Below are positions 56,601 through 64,000 of a DNA stretch of 64,000 nucleotides, in pieces. Below the pieces are notes generated by a model that saw nothing but the letters and a program-made list of their open reading frames with translations, was not told the DNA's origin and made no database searches. The stretch comes from Euonymus europaeus (Eukaryota > Streptophyta > Magnoliopsida > Celastrales > Celastraceae). The position numbers and the translations under genes were made by a program. Positions within the stretch are counted from its first letter, which is position 1; each line of letters begins with the position of its first letter. The stretch is taken from NCBI GenBank assembly GCA_963580455.1, contig OY756969.1, positions 18,944,760 to 19,008,759 of the forward strand. Direction: 5' to 3'.

Positions 56601-56870
56601 CTTAAGTTTAGTCTTGGGTAAATGTTTAGGTAATGGGCTAATCATCAAACGGGTTTACTCCATTGGATTAATTCTTTGGGCTTAAATGACTCATTTATTG
56701 GACATAAAAAAATAAGAGACAAAACAAAATGAGTTGTGTTCGGGATTTTTATTCACCTGTACTATAATTTTAAATGAGCTCATCTTGGACTCGTGAGTTA
56801 TGTAAATTGTAAATTTTAAAATTTGAAAATTTGTGGGCTTTTAAATTTTGACAAAAATTGGGGTACAACA
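53615..56870 (-). repeat. 3.26-kb Tat/Ogre-type solo LTR, TSD GGCAT
   Basis: Plus-strand ends TGTCGCAACCGCTTTTGCG and AATTGGGGTACAACA (minus: TGTTGTACCCCAATTTTTGT). GGCAT lies at 53610-53614 and 56871-56875. A2 RT/RNase H is contiguous across it when removed. Minus-strand GCCTAACACCTTTCCCACAT (about 53743-53762) matches the motif of the T1 LTR end. A diverged internal duplication (54000-54075 with 54559-54630) is visible. Open frames within (for example 55784-56041, 56298-56576) are low-complexity and not supported as genes. Confidence 0.93.
54160..54262. repeat. AAAATA-type microsatellite
   Basis: Runs of AAAAT/AAAATA units, broken by CG-containing units (AAAACGAAAAT), inside the solo LTR. 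Confidence 0.85.
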
Positions 56871-56875
56871 GGCAT

Positions 56876-58130
56876 CGTTGAGTTTTCTACTTGCATAGTA
56901 GATAACATGAGGTACTTTATTCACTCGTTGTCCCAAAACTGCTCCTACTGCATAATCGGAAGCGTCACACATTAGTTCAAAGGGAAGGTTCCAATCGGGA
57001 GGCATCATGATTGGTGTTGATGTGAGAAGAAGTTTAAGCTTGTCAAATGCTACCAAAAATTTATCATCAAACTCAAATATCATGTCCTTGGATAGTAAGT
57101 TACATAATGGCTTAGCTATCTTAGAAAAATCCTTGATGAACCGTCTGTAGAAACCTGCATGTCCAAGGAAAGATCTTATTTCTTTAACGGTAGATGGAGG
57201 TGGAAGATTACTTACCAAATTCACCTTTGCTCTTTCAACTTCAATTCCTTTGCTAGAGATGATATGACTAAGAAAAATTCCTTGTTGTAGCATAAAATGA
57301 CATTTTTCTCAGTTTAAAACTAAATTACATTCCTGACACCTTTCTAGCACCAAAGCAAGGTTATAAAGGCATTTATCAAAAGATGAACCCGATACACTGA
57401 AATCATCCATAAATACCTCAATAATATGCTCCACCATATCTGAAAATATGCTCATCACACGCCTTTGAAATGTACCCGGAGCATTAAAAAGACCGAAAGG
57501 CATGCGCCTATAGGCGAATGTGCCATATGGACACGTGAATGTTGTCGTTTCTTGATCTTCTAGTGCTATTTCTATTTGATTGTAGCCCGAGTATCCATCA
57601 AGGAAACAATAATGGCTGTGACCTGCAAGACGTTCCAACATTTGATCAATGAAATGTAGCGGAAAATGATCTTTTCTAGTACCTGAATTAAGCTTTCTAA
57701 TCTATGCAGACACGCCATCCTGTTTGAATTATTGTGGGAACCAACTCATTTTTTCTCATTACGGATCACTGCAATTCCAAATTTTTTAGGAACCACTTGT
57801 ACCGGACTAACCCATTTGCTAGCAGAAATAGGGTAGATAATACCAACATCTAGCAATTTATGCACTTCTTTTCGCACCACCTCCTTCATTATTGGGTTGA
57901 GCCCGCGTTGAGCATCTCTTGTCGGTTTGGTTCCTTCCTCAAGTAGTATGCGATGCATACATCTTGAGGGACTAATTCCTCCTATATCAGCAATACTCCA
58001 TCCAATTGATGTTTTATGCTCCTTTAGTACCCTCAACAATTTATCTTCTTCTTCAGTACTAAGGTCAGATGCAATGATTACTGGCAAAGTATTTTCTTCT
58101 CCCACATATGCATACTTCAAATGCGTTGGT
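56876..58130 (-). pseudogene. A2 reverse transcriptase
   Basis: Three frames: 57746-58120 (SKWVSPVQVVPKKFG), 57309-57641 (FLDGYSGYNQIEIALEDQETT, FGLFNAPGTFQR, and the catalytic box FMDDFSV), and 56841-57293 (FLSHIISSKGIEVERAK, FLGHAGFYRRFIKDF, PHVIYYASRKLNDA). The last frame runs into the solo LTR for a few residues. Frameshifts separate the pieces. Both catalytic Asp residues are present. RT would copy element RNA. Confidence 0.88.
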
Positions 58131-58132
58131 AG

Positions 58133-58745
58133 TTACTTCAACTCCAATTTGGGTGCTTGCACAACAGATGGTACAAGTTTTGGGTTAGAAATTTGTAAAG
58201 GCTCAAAAAAAGAAATATATAATCCTAAAGAAGGTAAAGCTTCAAGGTGAGCCAAAACTTCCCTACCATGTTTATCATCATATATGATAGAAGGGTTATG
58301 AATTAAAACCTTATTGACAATATCTCGACCACAACCTTCATTGAATGCCTGTTGACAAATTTTATCTAATGTATCTAAATGGAAACATTCATTTTCTTCA
58401 CTCGGTAACTGGAGTGCTCCAAACACCTTGTACTCGATGGTTTGTCCTTGCACATTCATAGTTAGTGTTCCCTGTTGAACATCAATCTTTGTACCTACTG
58501 TGGCCATGAATGGATGACCAAGAATTAAAGTCAATCGTGCTTCTGTCTTAGGGACTGACTCCATCTCCAACACCAAAAAATTAGCAGGCAGGATCAATTC
58601 ATCAACTTTGACTAAAACATCTTCAAGAATGCCCATAGGGTATTTGATTGATCTATCAGCCAATTGAATGCTCACAGAAGTTCCTTCAGTCCTCCTATCA
58701 TCCAAGATTCATAAACGGAAAATGGCATTAGATTAATAGATGCAC
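58133..58745 (-). pseudogene. A2 aspartic protease, C-terminal body
   Basis: A 190-residue frame gives SVSIQLADRSIKYPMGILED and ANFLVLEMESVPKTEARLTL, the protease body. The active-site DLGAS motif should lie just upstream near 58700-58790. There the reading is GASINLMPFSVYESW after a break, so the catalytic Asp region falls at a frameshift (LLDLGA readable as two pieces). The C-terminal ~90 residues form the linker to RT. Confidence 0.78.
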
Positions 58746-60428
58746 CTAAGTCAAGAAGAGGTTTTTCAAGAAACTGCCTGGGTCCTTTAGTTTAGGAGGG
58801 AGTTTGCTTTGTAAAACAGCTAAAACTTCTTCGGAAACTTTAATTGTTTCAAACTCTTTGAACTTTCTCTTGTTTGTGCACAAGTCCTTAAGAAACTTTG
58901 GATATTTTGGCATTTGTTTGATGGCATCCAAAAGAGGGATGTTAATCTCCACCTTCTTGAAAGTATCCATGATTCCATTCATTGGGTCTTCTTTCTTGAA
59001 CTTCTGTAATCTACTAGGAAAAGGAGCATGTGAAGAAATAAAATTTTGAGGATTAGAATTTACCTGAGGGCTTGGGGTTTCCTTGAGAAGAGTAGAATTT
59101 CTGCTAGAAATAAGATTAGGAAGGTCTGGATTGATCAATTTTTTCAATTCAACATCCTTCTCTTCTTTTGGAATGCTCATCTTGCCAATTGTTTTTCCTC
59201 CCCTAAGAGTGATTGCTTTGGCCTGTTCGTTCATTTTGGGGTTGACAACAACTTGGCCAGGAAACTTTCCAGGTTCTCTTTGATTTAAGGCAGTGGCTAA
59301 CTGTCCCATTTGTTGCATGACGTTATCCGTTTTCTGCATAAACGCTTGAGTGATTTGCGCCATTGATGTAACCATATCTTCAAGTGATGGTTTTGAAGGC
59401 TCAACTTGACCCCGATGTTGTGGTACTTGGGCAAAGGCTGTTGCATTGGTTGATTATTACTCCATCGAAAATTTGGATGATTTCGCCATCCTGGATTGAG
59501 GTAGAAGAAAAAGGATCATTCCGTGGCCTTTGCATCTGATTCATGTTCTGATTTGAGTAGGTGGTCAATGCATTGATTTGACCATCTAAGATAGAAACTT
59601 CCTTTTGTGGGCAATTTCCCATGGCATGTCCAGGTGTACTACAAATAGTACACACCTGAGCTATTGGAATGATTAACTACTTCACCATATCTGTCAGATT
59701 GGCAATCTGAGCTTCCATGATTGAACTTGATTGTGCTTCATAGACTCCAATTTTTTTTTGCGGTTCTCTCACTCTATTGTAGCTCCATTGTTGAGAATTG
59801 GTTGATAGAGTTTCGAACATCTCTCTTGCTTGCTCAGCATTGTTATTCATCAGTTCACCACCAGATGTGGCGCTACCATTTTTCGATCTGAATCCAACAT
59901 CCCCTCATAAAAATATTGCATAAGAAGCCATTCTTGAATATTATGATGAGGACAAGAACTTAAGGGCCTCTTGTACCTCTTCCAATACTCATGGAATATT
60001 TCTCCATCATCTTGTTGAATGCTCACGATCACTTTCCTTATTTTATTTGTTTTTTGATCTGGAAAGAATTTTGTCAAGAACTTGTTTGCCAAATCGGTCC
60101 ATGTTCTAATCGATCCTCTTGGTAAAGAGTGAAGCCATATCTTCGATTGTTCCTTCAAACTAAATGGAAACAATCATAGAAGAACTTGCTCATCAGTTAA
60201 TCCTCTTATTTTGATTGTAGAACACACATAAAAAAACTCTTTAAGATGCATATGAGGATCTTCTCCAGCATGGCCCAAGAATGTAGGCAATAAATGAATC
60301 ATGCCCGACTTTAGTTCAAAATTGTCTACGGTGGTCTGGGGATAGACAATACAAGAGGCCTGATCAGCTGCTTGAGGCACTGAAAAATCCTTAAGTGGCA
60401 TGCTCATGTCAGTTGGTTCTTCTGCCAT
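58746..60428 (-). pseudogene. A2 gag
   Basis: ATG at 60426-60428 begins MAEEPTDMSMPLKDF, a good start. Frames in order: 60174-60428 (N-terminus, GEDPHMHLKEFFYVC), 59850-60173 (FPFSLKEQSKIWLHSLPRG, FLTKFFPDQKTNKIR), 59401-59655 with knuckle C-T-I-C-x4-H-x4-C at its start, and 58746-59375 (QMGQLATALNQREPGKFPGQ, AITLRGGK, INIPLLDAIKQMPKYPKF). One or more shifts or stops lie between them. Gag packages element RNA. The start is preceded by the telomere-like tract. Confidence 0.87.
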
Positions 60429-60444
60429 TTGAACTATGACTCGA

Positions 60445-60581
60445 GGTTCGGGGTTCAGGGTTCGGGGTTCGCGGTTCGGGGTTCAGGGTTCAGGGTTTAG
60501 GGTTTAGGGTTTAGGGTTTAGGATTTTAGGGTTTAGGTTTAGGTTTAGGGTTTTAGGGTTTAGGGTTTAGGTTTAGGGTTT
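60445..60581. repeat. Telomere-type (TTTAGGG)n tract in A2 leader
   Basis: G-rich on plus: left part degenerate (GGTTCGGGGTTCAGGG units, 60445-60493), centre perfect TTTAGGG units (60494-60521), right part with extra T or lost G (GGTTTAGGTTTAGG). On the element strand it reads CCCTAAA and lies about 17 bases upstream of the gag ATG. Confidence 0.95.
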
Positions 60582-61344
60582 CGTCAAAAGTGATATCTCA
60601 GAAGTTTGACGGTCTCTTTTTCGTTGTTGACAAAATAGACGAACATCCGTTAATTTTGTGTTTAACGAGATGTTGTCACTCAATAAGTTTTCCGAATCTG
60701 AACCGGACATCCATGTGTCTGTACAATAGAAAAATAGTAATGAGATATTTAGTTGGCAAAGCCAACCATGAACATATATTCGTATAGAGAAAATTTGGAG
60801 GATGGCAGTGCCAATCACATTAATTAACCAACAGAACTTGTTAGTATACATAGCAACAACAAGAAATAAAAAAAATGGGGCGATTGCCAACCACATTAAT
60901 TTTTAATATTTAATGTAAAACCTTCCATGTAGGAGGTTCTAAGATAATAAGTTAGTATACAGGAAAAATAAAAATAAAATGGGGCAAATAAGGGCAACCA
61001 CTAAAAGAAATACAATAATTAATTATGTTAGTAAATATTAACATATAGTAATAGGCGGTGGAATCGATCATTAATAAAATGGGGCGATTAAGCCAACCAC
61101 ATTAATTAATAATGTATAATAATAAATATATACAGACGTTAATAAGAATAGGCGATTGAACCGACTATTAATACTAATAGATATATACATATAATAAATA
61201 TTATATATACATATATTAACCAGAGTAGGCGGTTGAACTGACCATTAAAAATATGGGGCAATGAAGCCAACCATATTAATTAACAACAGTAATAAATAAC
61301 CAAATAATAAACAAGAGTTACTTGACACTGTATTAGGGAATCAC
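60582..61344 (-). other. A2 leader with two alternating short repeats
   Basis: Plus-strand words AAAATGGGGCGATTAAGCC and CCAACCACATTAATTAA recur near 60875, 60978, 61078 and 61253. A second word TAGGCGATTGAACCGACTAT recurs near 61051, 61150 and 61226. No coding sign. The 107-residue minus frame at 60573-60896 is not supported. Confidence 0.7.
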
Positions 61345-61362
61345 TCCCTGGCAACGGCGCCA
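61345..61362 (-). other. A2 primer-binding site (Asp-tRNA type)
   Basis: Minus strand TGGCGCCGTTGCCAGGGA differs by one base from the Athila form TGGCGCCGTTGCCGGGGA, and sits five bases inside the 5' LTR edge. Confidence 0.9.
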
Positions 61363-61367
61363 AAAAT

Positions 61368-62702
61368 TGTTATGTCGTTAGTAACAATTTAATATAATCT
61401 TATAACTGTACAAATATTGTATAATGGACAAGTAAAAGTCGATCCCACAAGGAGTGATACTAATAAATATACAATTTAACACTTGAATATAATTTACACA
61501 TAATTGTAAAAAAGGGGGGATTTAAGTCTTATAACATAATTAAAAAAACACATAGTATTGAAATAATAATATAAAGTGAAGAGTTTCAATTTCTAAAAAT
61601 CCTTGCTATGACTCACTATCCACCACAAAACAATCAAACAATTTATAAGAAATGGTAGATTGAAACTTTCAACAAGTATATGATGACAACATTCACAACA
61701 AGGTCATAATCAAACTCAAGTTGTATGATTCTCTCTTAGGTGCATGTACAGTGCATGGTGTTTACCTCAATACCTGTATTCTCAATTGAAATCTCGCATG
61801 ATATTTGCATCAATTAACAATTAAAAACCCAATAAGAGAAAAGAGAATATGAATATCACAAGAATCCTAATACATGGTGTTTGTATTTAGATATTCAAGA
61901 ATTGATTTTTCATAATTCGTTTAACCAAATTATATGTTGCAAACAAGAATATATTCAACAAGGTAATTGATCATGTTCTACAACAATTAATTTCAATACA
62001 TGTTGCAAAGTTAGCTATTCAAAGAAACAAAAATATTAGAATTCAAATATCAAGGAAAAATCAAAATCATCATTCTTGTAAGAAAATTTGCAATCCACAC
62101 CACACAACTTATATAATTGAAATCATGTTTAGGGCTTCAAAGTTAAGCCCTAACTATAAAAGTTTAATTATACATAACCAAACAAAATATAAAACTTAAG
62201 AAATACAAGCTAAGGAATACAACCCTTTTTCTCCTCCTCTATTCTTCCTCCAAAAGATTTCTTCTTCTTGCTTTGTTTCTTCAATTCTTCAAATCTTAGA
62301 ATCTTGGAATTTTGGAATCCTCCCTTCATCAAAGACCTCATTTTCCTTTTATAGACAAAATATTATGTAAATATCATGATATTTTAAATATAAAAATAAT
62401 AAAATAAAAATATCACAAATACAAATATTATAAAAATAAATATCACACATACAAATATTATGATATTTATTTTGGGCAAATGATGGTGATGTCATGGATG
62501 ACATATTTTTACTTAGAGATCAAGAATTTCATTCACAATTGCTTGAGTTAAATGACAAGGAAGCAAAATGTCATTTAAAATAATAAAGTGATGTCCAAAA
62601 TAATATTTGGAGTTTAATGTACAAATACATCACTTTAAACCTTAATCATTTATAAATGCCTATATGTAATTAATTTTAAAATGTATATTCTGGCACTTAT
62701 TA
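61368..62702 (-). repeat. A2 5' LTR (complete)
   Basis: Plus-strand ends TGTTATGTCGTTAGTAACAA and TCTGGCACTTATTA (the latter one substitution from ...TTATCA in the other copy). Length 1,335 bp. It borders T1 LTR sequence directly at 62703. Confidence 0.93.
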
Positions 62703-62802
62703 GGCGACTCTCGAATTTTTTTTCTTCTATATTTTGTGTTTCGAGATAATATTATTTTACAGGAATATTTCGTCGATCCGCGGTGTGACCTTAGTTGCAA
62801 CA
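62703..62802 (+). repeat. T1 3' LTR, right end
   Basis: GGCGACTCTCGAATTTTTTTTC onward matches 35052-35150 of the 5' LTR and ends TTAGTTGCAACA, followed by TSD copy AGGTC. Confidence 0.95.
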
Positions 62803-62945
62803 AGGTCCAAAATATAAAAATAACTACCAATTGAGAGGTCAAAAAATACATGCAAACAACTACCAGTTCAGAGGTCCAAAATATAGGAAAATAACTACCA
62901 GTTCAGAGGTCCAAAATTCATGCAAAGAATGGGCAATTAAGAGAC
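62803..62945. repeat. Short tandem units at the T1 insertion site
   Basis: AACTACCAGTTCAGAGGTCC-type units occur three times (about 62821, 62857, 62895), about 36-38 bp apart. The left flank of T1 (33190-33207, ...GTAGTTTAGAGGTC) looks like the end of another unit. T1 inserted inside this array. Confidence 0.75.
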
Positions 62946-63019
62946 ATCCAAAACCATGCAAATAAGAGAACATTGAGCAGTTTCTTCATAACTTAAATTT
63001 GAGAAAGTACAACTACAAC

Positions 63020-64000
63020 TCAAGGAGGCTTTGTTGTGGATGCTTGAGTTGATGTGAGCATACTAGAGTATCTTAAACTTGATGTTGCAACATGAAAAGT
63101 TTCTATAGTGGATGATCTTCTCATAACCATTATTGATCGCGTGCGAGCTATACGTGCACCACTGCCTCCACTTGATCCACCCCTTTCAGTCACACCAGCC
63201 ACTCGAATTCCTAATGTGTTAGCTGGTCCAGCAGTTCTCCACTAGTTTGACCATGTTGCTACAAACAAAATGCATATCCACAATTATACACTTCATTATG
63301 GATAACATATGCATATCTAATGATCAATGAAGAAGACAATACCTGTCTCTTTGCTCTACCACAAGTGCTCTTGTTGTGCCTATTTTGTCCACATTTTGTG
63401 CATCAAACCATTGGATAAAGTCGTCGTAGCTTTTTCTCTGTCTTTGGCTCATCATGTTCTAGCCTTCTCTTTTTCTTAGGTCTACCTCTACCAACAACCA
63501 CCTTTTCCCTTAGAGGAAGCGCCACATATCCATTCACCTGAGGCCACAATTTAGATCCACTTGTTGGCATCACAGAATGTTGGTAGATCCTCAACATTGT
63601 TGCCTTGGTAGATTTTGGATGCACGAAGTCTTCTGGGTCTTTGTGTAGCCATCCAATGGCTGCGATGGCATGACAACACAGTATTCCTATGAGATCCCAA
63701 ACTCTACATTCTTAACATCCACCATATACTGATCGGGCCTACATGTTACCTTAAGCATTGAGAAGATATAATTAAACATTAGTTTGCTAAAGAACTAAGA
63801 CAGTGGATATTCATGTACCTAGAACGCTGAATGAGAAGCATCTCTAGACCATTGCACGTGCCATTTTGTACTCTTTTCTATTTCTTCTTTCAGCTTCGAA
63901 TGAACCATAGGGATATGAAAAACCACCTTTTATCTTCAATTTATCTAATATCTACAAGTAACTTTCTTAGAAACCATAGCCATGAATCTGTATTCTCTCT
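63020..64000 (-). pseudogene. Mutator-like (MULE) transposase C-terminal part
   Basis: Minus strand, cut by the window end. From right to left: the SWIM zinc-finger region reads CRVWDLIGILCCHAIAAIGW (about 63642-63700) with a TAA just before it. Then HPKSTKATMLRIYQHSVMP (63570-63624), a basic patch GRGRPKKKRRLE, and a TGA at 63403-63405 directly before an in-phase CCHC knuckle CTKCGQNRHNKSTC (63361-63402). An 82-bp gap with CAG/GTATTG and TTTGTAG edges (63259-63340) is a likely intron, after which a Ser/Gly/Arg/Thr-rich tail runs to a stop near 63020. MULE transposases cut and paste DNA. Catalytic DDE residues would lie outside the window. Whether this is a live host-adapted gene or a relic is uncertain; the stops favour a relic. 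Confidence 0.8.

Larger units (their letters stand above)
48917..62702 (-). mobile_element. Athila-like element A2 nested in T1 3' LTR
   Basis: On the minus strand: 5' LTR (61368-62702), Asp-tRNA-type primer site, leader with telomere-like tract, gag, protease, RT, (solo LTR), RNase H, integrase, long 3' noncoding part, 3' LTR (to about 48917). The outer 24 bp of the 3' LTR are missing and there is no TSD: the left junction is a deletion that also took about 1.03 kb of the T1 LTR. Excluding the 3.26-kb solo LTR it is about 10.5 kb. Confidence 0.93.
33208..62802 (+). mobile_element. Tat/Ogre-like gypsy element T1, TSD AGGTC
   Basis: AGGTC lies at 33203-33207 and 62803-62807, just outside TGTAGTACCCG at the left and TTAGTTGCAACA at the right. 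Order: 5' LTR, primer site, extra ORF1, gag, protease, probable intron, RT, RNase H, second RNase H, integrase, polypurine tract, 3' LTR. The extra ORF1, a second RNase H and long LTRs define the Tat/Ogre branch. It carries a chromovirus solo LTR in gag (39603-41678) and the Athila-like element A2 in its 3' LTR (48917-62702). Without these it would be about 14 kb, plus about 1 kb missing from the 3' LTR. Confidence 0.95.

Noticed and set aside
60445..60581. True chromosome end
   Set aside because: The tract is short, internal to an element with sequence on both sides, and partly degenerate.
1..64000. A new multi-gene functional system
   Set aside because: Every recognisable coding region belongs to LTR retrotransposons or a MULE; nothing suggests a host operon-like cluster, defence module or biosynthetic set.

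Overview
This is a repeat-dense, AT-rich stretch of a flowering-plant nuclear genome, probably a eudicot; species cannot be fixed from sequence alone. The evidence is Ty1/copia and Ty3/gypsy elements of plant lineages (Athila-like, Tat/Ogre-like, chromodomain-bearing), a Mutator-like transposase, TTTAGGG telomere-type repeats and tRNA-type primer-binding sites. No intact host gene, rRNA gene, tRNA gene or CRISPR array could be supported. Most of the window is a stack of retrotransposons inserted into one another, readable from target-site duplications (TSDs).

Layout. 1-5111: presumed host DNA with a 77-bp minisatellite, a weak minus-strand leader candidate, a Tat/Ogre LTR relic, a copia solo LTR (2491-3849, TSD TTTCC) and a small copia-type LTR (4517-4947) lying between two ~100-bp direct repeats. 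5112-8485: decayed plus-strand copia element C1. 8486-10100: gypsy-type LTR whose two flanks belong to different elements. 10101-12033 plus 23705-~33150: minus-strand Athila-like element A1, split by copia element C2 (12039-23699, minus, TSD ATACT). C2's own 5' LTR is broken by a truncated chromovirus G1 (19741-23424). A1 also carries two solo LTRs, at 25536-27596 and 30012-31198.

33208-62802: a plus-strand Tat/Ogre-like element T1 bounded by a perfect AGGTC TSD. It has a long LTR, extra ORF1, gag, protease, a probable intron, RT, two RNase H domains and integrase, and its gag is split by a chromovirus solo LTR (39603-41678, TSD TGAAC). Its 3' LTR is split by a minus-strand Athila-like element A2 (48917-62702), itself carrying a 3.26-kb Tat-type solo LTR (53615-56870, TSD GGCAT). 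T1 sits beside the C-terminal part of a minus-strand MULE transposase (63020-64000), cut by the window end.

No element looks autonomous as it stands, because every multi-domain reading frame has stops, frameshifts or insertions. Long intact pieces survive: chromovirus integrase plus chromodomain, T1 ORF1, T1 RT and T1 integrase. I found no new defence or metabolic system. The most unusual signals are a telomere-repeat tract just upstream of the A2 gag start, an array of CCGTCCGGACGG palindromes in a chromovirus LTR, an inverted-repeat array in the T1 LTR, and deletions at nested junctions with short shared sequence.
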